NCBI GenBank assembly: GCA_937901905.1
Contig: CALDIF010000034.1
Coordinates: 1-64,000, forward strand
DNA from: an uncultured Porphyromonadaceae bacterium
Lineage (GTDB): Bacteria; Bacteroidota; Bacteroidia; Bacteroidales; Muribaculaceae
DNA: 64,000 bases
Direction: 5' to 3'
Position 1 is the first letter of the stretch, and the number at the start of each line of letters is the position of its first letter. The notes under the pieces were generated by a model. It saw nothing but the letters and a program-made list of their open reading frames with translations, did no database searches and was not told where the DNA came from. A program made the position numbers and the translations under genes. Below, piece after piece: positions 41,576-50,809 of this stretch.

Positions 41576-42460
41576 ATGAAGAAAATACTATTACTGTTAA
41601 CGGCAGTGTTTGCCGTGTTCTCGGCAAGCGCGATTGACTATTATCGCTATCGCGATCAGGGCAGTGCACGCCGTCTTGAAGGCAGGGTGATGCTTATTGC
41701 CGTGTATGCGGCAAACAATCGCAATGCCGATTTTGCTCCGGGTGAGAAGCACTATATTGACTCGGTGTTGGTCGTTGCCGAGGAGTGGCTTGTGGCTCGT
41801 GCCGCCGAATACGGTAAAACGGTGACGTTTTCCAACTTTTCGTTGGGACATCGCAACAGTTTGTTTAACAATGCCGTGGTTAGTAATGATTGGGTGGGGA
41901 CAGAAGCATCGCCGGTTAATTGCTATATTATTCAAGATATTTTCGAAGCCTTGAATTATGATGAAGGCAATTATTACTCGCAATTTATGCATGAGAAATT
42001 CGATCCATCGAGTTACGACCAATGTGTGGTGTTGGTGTTCTCGCCCGAGAAAGGACGCTCCTATGCGATGCGTCATGGCTACGGTGGAATGAACCTCATG
42101 CTGGAAGGTGCAATGATATACTTGTATGCTCCGGAGGGGTGGGGGGCATATTTACTCTCGTCTTACACCGTGGCACATGAAATGCTCCACCTGTTCGGTG
42201 CCGATGACCTCTACGAGACCTATGACAGGTCGGCGGGAAGCGATGCGTTTGCCGAGAAGTTATATCCGACAGACATCATGTTGAGAGGTTATCACGATGT
42301 CAACAGTGCCACGTTGGATCGTTTCACCGCGTGGCAAGTGGGCTTGACCGATGAGTTTTCCGAGGAGTTCATGCCTCTTTCGCTCAAAAAAAGTACGCTT
42401 GAAAACGTGCGCCAACAATTGGAACGACTTCAATATAAACAACTTGATGTCCTCAAATAA
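41576..42460 (+). CDS. Secreted HExxH metallopeptidase-like protein
   Basis: 294 residues with a clear signal peptide (about 1-19, cleavage near SASA-ID). The putative zinc motif HEMLHLFGADDLY is at 201-213, giving H201, E202, H205 and a later Asp210, close to metzincin or M6-like HExxHxxGxxD patterns. I could not place it in a named peptidase family. It lies 13 bp after the previous gene in the cassette. It may be a protease controlled by, or acting for, the kinase system (inference). Confidence 0.68.
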   Translation: MKKILLLLTAVFAVFSASAIDYYRYRDQGSARRLEGRVMLIAVYAANNRNADFAPGEKHYIDSVLVVAEEWLVARAAEYGKTVTFSNFSLGHRNSLFNNAVVSNDWVGTEASPVNCYIIQDIFEALNYDEGNYYSQFMHEKFDPSSYDQCVVLVFSPEKGRSYAMRHGYGGMNLMLEGAMIYLYAPEGWGAYLLSSYTVAHEMLHLFGADDLYETYDRSAGSDAFAEKLYPTDIMLRGYHDVNSATLDRFTAWQVGLTDEFSEEFMPLSLKKSTLENVRQQLERLQYKQLDVLK

Positions 42461-42470
42461 TCTGCAAAAA

Positions 42471-43487
42471 ATGAACATAAAATCTGTTATTGCCGTTATT
42501 ATAATGCTTTTCGCCACAGTGCCTGTGGCTGTTGATGCAGCACCTGTGTTTACTGTTAAAGACGGTATTGCCGACGGCGAAGTCAAGTCTAGAATGGAAC
42601 TGGCTGTTAATGACATGTTCGAAACTTTCAACATGTGTAATGCTCGCAAAAAAGGCTCGGTGAAACTCAACGAAAAATACTTCGATGAATATTCACGCCA
42701 GATGGTGGCGAAGATGTGGAAAACGAGTCGAATGTGTATACCCGACGGCAATTATTCGGCATCTTGTCTTAACTTGCCGACTTCGGGTTACCAAGTGCGC
42801 GGCATTCCTGTCGTGATGACCGACGACAGTATTGCCGCCGAGAACCGCAATCAAGAACTCACTATTGATTTTGATCCCACGGGGCGTGTGAAAAACGTCA
42901 AGATTTCCATTCCGTTGCACAATTACAAGGATATAATTGCTCAAGGCAAGACACCCAAGGATTTGCGTTATCGTGAAATGGTACTTGGCTTTGTCGAACA
43001 ATTCCGCACCGCTTATAATGAGAAAAACCTGCCTTTTATTGAGAGCGTCTTCAGTGAACAAGCCTTGATAATAGTAGGCACCGTATTAAAGCCCAAGTAC
43101 GGCAAGATGCGAGATTTGAAAGATTTGCGAACAAAAGAGAAAATTAAATATACCCGCTATTCCAAGCAACAGTATATGGACAACCTGCGTCGTTGTTTCA
43201 AACGCAACAAGTGGCTTGACATCAAATTCAGCGACATTGAGGTTATACAAGATCGCCGTTATAATTATATTTACGGCGTGCGTCTCAAGCAAGATTGGAG
43301 TGGTTCGGGCGGTTATCACGATGAGGGTTGGGTATTCCTTATCATCGATTTCCAGAAGGAAGAGGAACCTGTCATATATGTGCGCACCTGGCAGCCCTAT
43401 CGTGACTATGATACCAAGCAAGTCATTAAATACGGAGACAATAATTCTTCCGACAAACTATTCAATAATTACGACTTCCGCTTGTAA
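42471..43487 (+). CDS. Exported NTF2-like protein of unknown function
   Basis: 338 residues from ATG 42471 (MNIKSVIAVIIMLFA), which begins a good signal peptide (about 1-23); earlier in-frame ATGs overlap the peptidase gene. The central and C-terminal part (FVEQFRTAYNEKNLPFIESV ... GGYHDEGWVFLIIDF) has the look of an NTF2/SnoaL-like fold. Ten bases separate it from the peptidase gene. Function is unknown; its location suggests an envelope component of the cassette. Confidence 0.65.
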   Translation: MNIKSVIAVIIMLFATVPVAVDAAPVFTVKDGIADGEVKSRMELAVNDMFETFNMCNARKKGSVKLNEKYFDEYSRQMVAKMWKTSRMCIPDGNYSASCLNLPTSGYQVRGIPVVMTDDSIAAENRNQELTIDFDPTGRVKNVKISIPLHNYKDIIAQGKTPKDLRYREMVLGFVEQFRTAYNEKNLPFIESVFSEQALIIVGTVLKPKYGKMRDLKDLRTKEKIKYTRYSKQQYMDNLRRCFKRNKWLDIKFSDIEVIQDRRYNYIYGVRLKQDWSGSGGYHDEGWVFLIIDFQKEEEPVIYVRTWQPYRDYDTKQVIKYGDNNSSDKLFNNYDFRL

Positions 43488-43522
43488 ACGACAAACAAGT
43501 ATACTAACTGATAATACGACTT

Positions 43523-44377
43523 ATGAAACACCTATCGTCAATTATCGCGATGCTAATTATTGCATTAGCGTCGCAAGCCCAAACATACGATCCTACCGGG
43601 CTGCAAACTCGTAGGAAAAACTCTCCCGGTGTCGTTGCCGAACCCGTTGATTTAGGTTTAAGCGTAAAATGGGCAAGTTGGAACTTGGGAGCCTCGCAAC
43701 CTGAGGAGTACGGTGGTTACTACGCTTGGGGCGAAACCAAAGAGAAAGATGTATATGATAGATTCACTTATCGATACATCAGGCGAGAACTGCCCGTTTA
43801 CCCTGACGAGCCCGACAGCAATTGGTATTATGACGAGGAAACAGGTGCTGTTATAAGGCGTTTTATTGAATTAGGCGACACAATCAATGACGAAAATAGA
43901 GATGCTATGTTCAGTATCTGCGGCACCCGATACGATGTCGCCCGTCAGTTGTGGGGCGATAACTGGCGCATGCCTACCTGGGAAGAACTCCTTGAATTGT
44001 TCGCCAACTGTAGTAAGAAATTCGCCACTGTAAACGGCGTTGACGGCTGGTATTTCTCCGGATCCACAGGCGAAAGAATTTTCCTCCCCTCGGCAGGAAA
44101 GAAATCGGAAGATGAAGTCAGTTACGATATGAGAGACAATAGGTTTACTTTTTGTTGTTATTGGTCGGGTGATTTAATCACTTGGCTTGACCTCCTGGGC
44201 AAAGACGGAGTCATTAACGTCCAACCGGGTGAGCAAGACGGTGACTGCGCCTACAACCTGAATTTCGACGAACGAGGTGTGCCTTTCGGTAATCACCTTC
44301 GACGTTATGAGGGGCTTAGTGTCCGCCCCGTTTATGTGAAAAAGAAGAAAACCGCCCCCAATCCCGATTCCAAATAG
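43523..44377 (+). CDS. Secreted FISUMP-like (Fibrobacter succinogenes major paralogous domain) protein
   Basis: 284 residues with a signal peptide (about 1-19, SQA-QT). The segment VDLGLSVKWASWNLGASQ, then EYGGYYAWGE, is typical of the FISUMP-like domain found in many secreted Bacteroidales proteins. WRMPTWEELLEL, FSGSTGERIFLPSAG and GLSVRPVYV complete the pattern. The domain resembles C-type-lectin/formylglycine-enzyme-type folds and may bind ligands (inference). It is encoded 35 bp after the NTF2-like gene. Confidence 0.78.
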   Translation: MKHLSSIIAMLIIALASQAQTYDPTGLQTRRKNSPGVVAEPVDLGLSVKWASWNLGASQPEEYGGYYAWGETKEKDVYDRFTYRYIRRELPVYPDEPDSNWYYDEETGAVIRRFIELGDTINDENRDAMFSICGTRYDVARQLWGDNWRMPTWEELLELFANCSKKFATVNGVDGWYFSGSTGERIFLPSAGKKSEDEVSYDMRDNRFTFCCYWSGDLITWLDLLGKDGVINVQPGEQDGDCAYNLNFDERGVPFGNHLRRYEGLSVRPVYVKKKKTAPNPDSK

Positions 44378-44425
44378 AGACAAAGAAAAACGAAATAAAC
44401 TGACAATAATTCAAAATACACTAAG

Positions 44426-45871
44426 ATGAAACGATTTTTACTCCTGACAATGGCGATTGCCGTTGTGCTTGGTGTTGATGCACAACAAGCACTCAAGCGA
44501 CTGGAAATCAACGAAATTTCCAAATCAAGTTTCGCTAATATTCATGCTCGCCAGGACGTTAACGACAGTAGCACAGACAACTACATTTACATCGTCACGT
44601 CGGTTGAACACCCCATCACTTCAGTCTATTCCTATCAAGATCCCGTGCCTACCCACGAAACGTTCACCAAGACCGAGCAGGCAGGTGAGTTGACCTACGA
44701 GTGGAGGGTTGAGAACATCGAGCCGGACAAGAATTTAGACGGTACTCGCAAGGTTGAACTCACATCGCCCAACTGTGAGCAGTTGGTGTTTGAAATTCGA
44801 CCGCTCGCCGAGCGTGAGGAAATTTATTTTCGATTAACTTGTCCCGAAGATACCATAGCAAACAGTATTTCGGAGTACTTGCGCCTGCGCAACCTCGCTC
44901 TGAACGAGTACAGACAAGGCAATTACAATGTGGCAAACAGCCATTTCGTGTTAGCCGAGCAGTATGCCCGTGATGAATATGAGCGTGCTCAAAACACAGA
45001 GGATCGCAAGAATGCCCAAATGTGCCAGATTTACTATGATCGTGGCACTCAAGCCGAGTCGAAAGAAGATTGGGAGGCGGCATACCGAGCATATGACGCA
45101 ATTACCAAACTCAATGTGGCTGACAACAACGCTTTGAGTCGCCGTGCCTATGCACAGGAAATGCTTACCACAGGAACCAACAACCTCTATCTGCGGGCAC
45201 TCAACTTGTGGAACGAGGGCAAAAAGATGCACAAGGACGCTGTGCCGATGTTCCGTACCGTGGCTGCAACACCGGGCATTTACAGCGCGTCGGCTGCCGA
45301 ATATGTGAACAAATGGACTAATGAGAGCATTGCCGTCATTCACAAGCCTCACGTGTTTACCTACGAGTGGCGAAAGGACGTGCCCATCGGCTTCCACATC
45401 GGTAAATATAACCTGCATAGAGCCGGCGGTTTCTTCCAACTGGATTTCAACTCGGCAATTTTCGACTTAATTCGCGGTGACGGCACCTATGAGGATCCCG
45501 AGACTGTAAAGAACATCAAGTACCCGGAGTTTAACATTGCCTTCGGTTGGACAATACATTTGTTCGGTGAGAAATCGCCGGTGTGGATAAACTTCGGTCC
45601 CGGCTTTACCGGCAAGTTCTACTACGGCACCTATTTGGAAAAGAACTATCCCTATGCCGACGATCACGAACTTGACTCCAGTCGCACCGATGAGGACGAC
45701 ATGAAGAAGAAAAACTTCGCTCCCGCCATTTCGCCGGTTGTGGGTTTGACGATAAAATGGCGTTTTCTGGCGGCACGTGTTTCCTATCAGTATCGCTTCA
45801 CGTTCAAGAGCGACTTGTCGGAATTTATGGAGACCTCGCGCGTGAGTGCCGGTATCGGTTTCGCTTTCTAA
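44426..45871 (+). CDS. Exported TPR protein with C-terminal beta-barrel-like region
   Basis: 481 residues with a signal peptide (about 1-19, cleavage near VDAQ). Residues about 150-250 form TPR-like helical pairs (RLRNLALNEYRQGNYNVANS, then YYDRGTQAESKEDWEAAYRA). The C-terminal half (about 320-481) has alternating strands and ends in Phe (SAGIGFAF), suggesting an outer-membrane barrel. It is the last plus-strand gene of the cassette and faces ybeY convergently. Full family unknown. Confidence 0.68.
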   Translation: MKRFLLLTMAIAVVLGVDAQQALKRLEINEISKSSFANIHARQDVNDSSTDNYIYIVTSVEHPITSVYSYQDPVPTHETFTKTEQAGELTYEWRVENIEPDKNLDGTRKVELTSPNCEQLVFEIRPLAEREEIYFRLTCPEDTIANSISEYLRLRNLALNEYRQGNYNVANSHFVLAEQYARDEYERAQNTEDRKNAQMCQIYYDRGTQAESKEDWEAAYRAYDAITKLNVADNNALSRRAYAQEMLTTGTNNLYLRALNLWNEGKKMHKDAVPMFRTVAATPGIYSASAAEYVNKWTNESIAVIHKPHVFTYEWRKDVPIGFHIGKYNLHRAGGFFQLDFNSAIFDLIRGDGTYEDPETVKNIKYPEFNIAFGWTIHLFGEKSPVWINFGPGFTGKFYYGTYLEKNYPYADDHELDSSRTDEDDMKKKNFAPAISPVVGLTIKWRFLAARVSYQYRFTFKSDLSEFMETSRVSAGIGFAF

Positions 45872-45887
45872 AACAATAATATTCGGT

Positions 45888-46340
45888 TTAGTGTGGGGTG
45901 GCATTGCCTCTCCACGCTAAACACGTTAATTCGTCAAGAGCGGCATTCTCATGTTGCTCCATAATTTCGCGCTCTCCCGGAGCCTTGTCTCCGATGCCGC
46001 ACAGGTGGAGCAGTCCGTGAACGATAACGCGGTGTAACTCTTGGAGAAAGGACACTCCCAACAAGGCAGCATTAGACGCCACGGTGTCAAGCGAAATGAG
46101 CATGTCACCGCTCAACCGCTTGCTGTTGGAGTAATCCCAAGTGATGATGTCGGTGTAGTAGTTGTGACCCAAAAAGCGCACGTTAGCATCGAGAATATAC
46201 TCATCATTGCAAAAACGATAAGCCAATCGCCCCAATCGCTTGCCGTGATTGGCGGCAACGCGTTCGAGCCACGTTGTGATTATGCCGGTATCGATGTCCG
46301 GCATATTGACACCCTCGGTGTCGAATGTAACTATTGTCAT
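45888..46340 (-). CDS. ybeY: Endoribonuclease YbeY
   Basis: 150-residue zinc-dependent RNase for 16S rRNA 3'-end maturation and ribosome quality control. The zinc motif reads VIVHGLLHLCGIGD (HxxxHxxGxxD). I chose ATG 46338-46340 (MTIVTFDTEGVNMPD) because the longer frame runs into the promoter palindrome. It is the only minus-strand gene between 30.5 kb and the end of the window and shares a symmetric divergent promoter with murE. Confidence 0.94.
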   Translation of the reverse strand: MTIVTFDTEGVNMPDIDTGIITTWLERVAANHGKRLGRLAYRFCNDEYILDANVRFLGHNYYTDIITWDYSNSKRLSGDMLISLDTVASNAALLGVSFLQELHRVIVHGLLHLCGIGDKAPGEREIMEQHENAALDELTCLAWRGNATPH

Positions 46341-46343
46341 GTT

Positions 46344-46396
46344 GCAAAGGTAGTAAAACAAAATTTGCATTCCAAATTTTGTTTTACTACCTTTGC
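46344..46396. promoter_or_regulatory. Symmetric divergent promoter for ybeY and murE
   Basis: Two perfect 24-bp inverted arms (46344-46367 and 46373-46396) with a 5-base centre. On the plus strand TTTG (46364-46367), 20 bases, TACCTTTG (46388-46395). On the minus strand the mirror image: TTTG (46373-46376), 20 bases, TACCTTTG (46345-46352). The two promoters overlap face to face, each using the other's arm for its -33 element, so they likely compete. Confidence 0.8.
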
Positions 46397-46422
46397 GTCC
46401 TTAATTAGAGCATGGATGAGAT

Positions 46423-47880
46423 ATGATAAAACTTGAAGATATACTGCGCGATGTTAAAGTCGTTAAGATTGTCGGTGATTTCGACGTGACCGTGTGTGAT
46501 GTTACCAACGACTCGCGACGTGTCGTGCCCGGTGGTTTGTTCGTCGCCGTGCGTGGCGTGGCTGTTGATGCCCATCGTTTCATACCGGCAGTTATCTCTG
46601 CCGGCGTGCGCGTCGTTGTCTGTGAAACCTTGCCCGAAACGCTCGTGAGTGAGGTGACCTATGTCGTGGTTGAAAATAGTGTGATCGCTTTGGCTCGCAT
46701 TGCCTCAAACCGATACGGAAATCCTTCAGCCAAATTGAAATTGGTGGGGGTGACCGGTACTAACGGCAAGACCACGATAGCAACCTTGCTTTATCACCTT
46801 ATAAAGCACCTCGGTCACAAGGTGGGGTTGTTGTCGACAGTGTGTAATATCGTTGATGATGAGGAAACCGAAGCGACACAAACAACGCCCGATCACATGA
46901 CACTCAACGCGTTGTTGGCTCAGATGGTGGAACGCGGTTGTGAGTATGCTTTCATGGAAGTCAGTTCGCATGCTTGCGCACAGCACCGCATTGACGGGCT
47001 CTCGTTTGCAGGTGGCGTATTCACCAACCTCACGCGTGACCATCTCGATTTTCACAAAACAGTAGACGACTACATCTGTGCAAAAAAACGCTTCTTTGAT
47101 ATGTTGCCCTCCGACGCGTTCGCGTTGATTAACGTTGATGACAAGGTTGGGCGCGTGATGGTACAAAACACCCGTGCCAAAGTCTATACCTACGCGTTGC
47201 GCAGCGTTGCCGATTACCATGCTCGTGTCGTTGAGAGCCGTCTTGACGGAATGTCGCTTGAAGTGTGCGGAAAGGCGGTTGAGGTCTTGTTGAGCGGTTA
47301 CTTTAACGCCTACAACATATTGGCGGTATATGCCACCGCCGGTTTGTTGGGGTTTGATGCCGAGCGCAGTTTGTTGTCACTCAGCACATTGGAACCCGTT
47401 AACGGCCGCTTTCAAACAATACGCTCCCAACGTGGCGTTCTCGGCATTGTGGACTATGCCCACACACCCGATGCCCTCGACAATGTGTTGTCGACGGTGC
47501 GTGCCGCGATGCCTGCCGGCGTTTCGGGTCGCTTGATAACAGTGTGTGGTTGCGGTGGTAATCGCGATGCCGGCAAACGCCCCATCATGGCTCGTGTTGC
47601 AGCACGATTGAGCGACGTGCTCGTGTTGACAAGCGATAATCCGCGTGACGAGGATCCCGATGCAATATTGCAGGAGATGCTCGCGGGTTTAAGCGATGCC
47701 GAGCGCCATGATGCAATCGTGATTACCGATCGTGCCCGGGCTATTCAAGTCGCTTGTCGCATGGCAGTCGCCGGCGATGTGGTATTGGTTGCCGGCAAGG
47801 GGCACGAAACCTATCAAGAGATCAAGGGAGTGAAGCATCACTTCGATGACCGCGAGCAGTTAAGACATTGTTTCTCTTAA
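46423..47880 (+). CDS. murE: UDP-MurNAc-L-Ala-D-Glu:meso-diaminopimelate ligase
   Basis: 485-residue Mur ligase adding meso-diaminopimelate to the peptidoglycan precursor. ATP loop TGTNGKTT at 111-118; the DNPRDEDP motif near the C-terminus marks the diaminopimelate-specific form rather than the Lys form. KGHE near the end completes the family pattern. It opens the division cluster here; the usual upstream genes mraZ, rsmH, ftsL and ftsI are not present. Confidence 0.96.
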   Translation: MIKLEDILRDVKVVKIVGDFDVTVCDVTNDSRRVVPGGLFVAVRGVAVDAHRFIPAVISAGVRVVVCETLPETLVSEVTYVVVENSVIALARIASNRYGNPSAKLKLVGVTGTNGKTTIATLLYHLIKHLGHKVGLLSTVCNIVDDEETEATQTTPDHMTLNALLAQMVERGCEYAFMEVSSHACAQHRIDGLSFAGGVFTNLTRDHLDFHKTVDDYICAKKRFFDMLPSDAFALINVDDKVGRVMVQNTRAKVYTYALRSVADYHARVVESRLDGMSLEVCGKAVEVLLSGYFNAYNILAVYATAGLLGFDAERSLLSLSTLEPVNGRFQTIRSQRGVLGIVDYAHTPDALDNVLSTVRAAMPAGVSGRLITVCGCGGNRDAGKRPIMARVAARLSDVLVLTSDNPRDEDPDAILQEMLAGLSDAERHDAIVITDRARAIQVACRMAVAGDVVLVAGKGHETYQEIKGVKHHFDDREQLRHCFS

Positions 47881-47967
47881 CTTAAAACAGTCACGATAAA
47901 CACATCAAACCGATCAGTCGCAAGGTGCTCGCGTCACCATGTCGTCGCGGTAAATGTCAAGTAATAT

Positions 47968-49230
47968 ATGCTATATCATTTGTTTCATTGGTTGGAGGGC
48001 TACGATGTGCCCGGAGCCCGATTGTTCGACTACCTCACGTTTCGCTCGGGTTTTGCGTTAGTTTTGTCGTTATTCATCAGCATTAACAGCGGTAAGCACA
48101 TTATCGAGTGGTTAAAGCGCCGCAGCATGAGTGATACCGAGCGCTCCGATGCGATGGGTGGCAACGCGTCCAAGAGCGGAACACCCACGATGGGCGGTAT
48201 CATTATCCTCATCGCTATCCTCGTGCCGTGCCTGTTGTTGGGCAGGTTGGACAACGTGTACATGCTTTTGATGCTTATAACGACGGTGTGGTGCGGTTTA
48301 CTGGGCTTCGCCGACGACTACGACAAGGTCTTCAATCACCACAAGGAGGGCATTAAGGGCAAGTACAAGATTATTGCACAAGTGGGACTCGGTATAATAG
48401 TGGCGATAACGATGTATGTCAGTCCCGCCATAGTAATGCACGAGAACGTAAGTGTTGAGAATGCGCGTACACAGGAAACCGAGATTGTGCACAAGACAGA
48501 GGCTGTGAAAATCCCGGCAAGTACCATTCCGTTTGTGAAAAATCACAATTTCAACTACAGTTATTTCTTCAAATGGGCGGGTGACCATGCCGACACTTGC
48601 GGTTGGTTTTTGTTTGCACTGGTTGCAATCTTTGTTGTTGCTGCGGTGAGTAACGGAGCAAACCTGATGGACGGCGTTGACGGTCAAGCGACCGGGGTGT
48701 GTGCAATCAACATGGTAGCGTTGGCTGTCATGTGCTACTTGAGCGGTAACGTGATATATTCCGGTTACTTGAACATCATGTATATTCCCAATAGTGGCGA
48801 GTTGGTCGTGTATGCGGCTGCGTTTGTCGGAGCCACGGTGGGTTTCCTGTGGTATAATTTCCACCCTGCCGAGGTTTTTATGGGTGATACCGGCAGTTTG
48901 ATGTTGGGTGGGGCAATAGCAGTGTTCTCGCTGCTGATACGCAAGGAATGGCTGTTACCCCTATTGTGTGGCTTGTTCCTTGTGTGGGCGTTGTCCGACA
49001 TCTTGCAAGTGCAAGTGCGCAAGTGGCACATCTCAAACAAGATGAAAGATGTCCGCCTGTTGCGCATGGCTCCCCTGCATCATCATTTTGTCATGACAAG
49101 AAAACCCGACTGGGAATACTTGATTAAAAAACCGTTGAAACCTATTGCCGAGGAAAAATTCGTGATGCGCATTTTCTTGATCGCTATCATGTTGGCAGTG
49201 CTGACATTTGTTACGCTGAAGATCCGATAG
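47968..49230 (+). CDS. mraY: Phospho-MurNAc-pentapeptide translocase
   Basis: 420-residue multi-pass membrane enzyme that forms lipid I. Conserved segments: SKSGTPTMGG near residue 70, GFADDYDK (catalytic Asp pair), GANLMDGVDGQATG, MGDTGSL, and the C-terminal HHHF. About ten membrane helices. It is longer than the ~360-residue proteobacterial form because of an extra region around 150-200, as in other Bacteroidetes (family knowledge). A strong terminator follows. Confidence 0.96.
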   Translation: MLYHLFHWLEGYDVPGARLFDYLTFRSGFALVLSLFISINSGKHIIEWLKRRSMSDTERSDAMGGNASKSGTPTMGGIIILIAILVPCLLLGRLDNVYMLLMLITTVWCGLLGFADDYDKVFNHHKEGIKGKYKIIAQVGLGIIVAITMYVSPAIVMHENVSVENARTQETEIVHKTEAVKIPASTIPFVKNHNFNYSYFFKWAGDHADTCGWFLFALVAIFVVAAVSNGANLMDGVDGQATGVCAINMVALAVMCYLSGNVIYSGYLNIMYIPNSGELVVYAAAFVGATVGFLWYNFHPAEVFMGDTGSLMLGGAIAVFSLLIRKEWLLPLLCGLFLVWALSDILQVQVRKWHISNKMKDVRLLRMAPLHHHFVMTRKPDWEYLIKKPLKPIAEEKFVMRIFLIAIMLAVLTFVTLKIR

Positions 49231-49266
49231 GTTTACATACGTAAATATTTTATATTTTTAACACTT

Positions 49267-49300
49267 GGTGCAAACAGCCGATTTTTCGGCTGTTTGCACC
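49267..49300 (+). terminator. Rho-independent terminator after mraY
   Basis: A perfect 15-bp stem (49267-49281 / 49286-49300) with a 4-base T loop, followed by TGTTTTCC. It splits the division cluster into two transcription units. Confidence 0.85.
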
Positions 49301-49338
49301 TGTTTTCCTCGCTGTGTTATCTCAAATGTAAATTTTTA

Positions 49339-49372
49339 ATTGTAAATAATTGTGTGAAATTTTGTATCTTTG
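49339..49372 (+). promoter_or_regulatory. Promoter for murD and downstream division genes
   Basis: TATCTTTG (49365-49372) matches TAnnTTTG. An ATTG (49339-49342) lies 22 bases upstream. It follows the mraY terminator directly. Confidence 0.6.
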
Positions 49373-49424
49373 AAAACTTTTATAAGTTTGTGAAAGTTGA
49401 ATGTAAAAAACACAGAATTCCTAA

Positions 49425-50804
49425 ATGTCAAATACCAATAGACAACAAGGCTTCATCGTGGTGCTTGGTGGTGGCGAGAGTGGCGTGGGTGCTGCGATTT
49501 TGGCTCAAAAACAGGGTTATGATGTGCTGTTGAGTGACAATGGCATTATTAGCGACAAGTATAGAACTGCTCTCGAGCAGCGCGGTGTGCCCTTCGAGCA
49601 GGGCGGTCACAGCGTGGAGAGGATACTCACGGCAACCGAAATAATCAAGAGCCCCGGTATCCCCTTGACGGCACCTCTCATTGTTGAGGCTATGCAACGC
49701 GGCATACCGGTGATTAGCGAGATTGAGTTTGCCGGACGCTATAGCCGAGGTAAAATGGTGTGCATCACCGGCAGCAACGGTAAAACAACGACGACCATGC
49801 TGACTCACCACATCTTGACCGATGCCGGCATGGATGCCGGGTTGGCGGGCAATGTGGGAAACAGCCTTGCCTTGCAAGTTGCCGACGGCGACCACGATGT
49901 GTACGTTGTGGAATTGAGCAGTTTCCAGTTGGATAATATGTACGACTTCAAGGCAGATGTTGCGATTTTGCTGAATATAACACCCGACCATCTTGACCGG
50001 TACGACCACAACATCGATAACTATGCCGAGGCTAAAATGAGGGTGATGCGCAATCAATCCTCCTCCGACGCATTTATCTATTGGGCTGACGATCCGATGA
50101 TTTTGCGTCACCTTGAGGGCAAGCACCCGACAGGAACCGTTTATCGTTTCACCGATCGCGATGACCGCTCTTGCGCTGCACGCCTTGATCAAGACGACGT
50201 GATGCACATCAATGCCGGTGGTCTCGAGTGGTCTATGCCGGCCGCCGAATTGGCTTTGCGTGGCAAGCACAACTTGTATAACTCGATGTCGGCAGCCATC
50301 GCGGCAACCCTCATGGGTGTTGAAGTACAACAGATCAAACATTCGTTGGGCACATTCCGCTCGGTCGAGCATCGCTTGGAACCGGTGAGAGAGTTGGACG
50401 GAGTGCAGTGGATAAACGACAGCAAGGCAACCAATGTCAACAGCACGTTCTATGCACTCGGAAGCATGACCCGACCCACGGTATTGATCTTGGGTGGCAA
50501 GGATAAGGGTAACGATTATAGCGAGATTGCCGACCTCGTGAAAGAAAAAGTTACTGCTATCGTGTGCCTCGGTGTGGATAACCGCAAGTTACATGCTTTT
50601 TTTGACGGAATGGTGGCAACGGTGGTTGATGCCGATTCGATGTCGTGTGCCGTGAATTTATGTCACAGCCTTGCTCGTCCGGGTATGACCGTACTGCTCT
50701 CACCGTGTTGTGCCAGTTTCGACCTTTTCAAGTCCTACGAGGATAGAGGTCGGCAATTCAAAGAGTGTGTCAACGCCTTGAGGGGCAATAACGACAAGTT
50801 GTAA
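49425..50804 (+). CDS. murD: UDP-MurNAc-L-alanine:D-glutamate ligase
   Basis: 459-residue Mur ligase. ATP loop TGSNGKTTTT near residue 110, NITPDHLDRY, NDSKATN and the C-terminal LLSPCCASFDLFKSYEDRG motif are all characteristic of MurD. It starts 52 bp after its own promoter and is 5 bp before ftsW. Confidence 0.96.
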   Translation: MSNTNRQQGFIVVLGGGESGVGAAILAQKQGYDVLLSDNGIISDKYRTALEQRGVPFEQGGHSVERILTATEIIKSPGIPLTAPLIVEAMQRGIPVISEIEFAGRYSRGKMVCITGSNGKTTTTMLTHHILTDAGMDAGLAGNVGNSLALQVADGDHDVYVVELSSFQLDNMYDFKADVAILLNITPDHLDRYDHNIDNYAEAKMRVMRNQSSSDAFIYWADDPMILRHLEGKHPTGTVYRFTDRDDRSCAARLDQDDVMHINAGGLEWSMPAAELALRGKHNLYNSMSAAIAATLMGVEVQQIKHSLGTFRSVEHRLEPVRELDGVQWINDSKATNVNSTFYALGSMTRPTVLILGGKDKGNDYSEIADLVKEKVTAIVCLGVDNRKLHAFFDGMVATVVDADSMSCAVNLCHSLARPGMTVLLSPCCASFDLFKSYEDRGRQFKECVNALRGNNDKL

Positions 50805-50809
50805 CGGTC

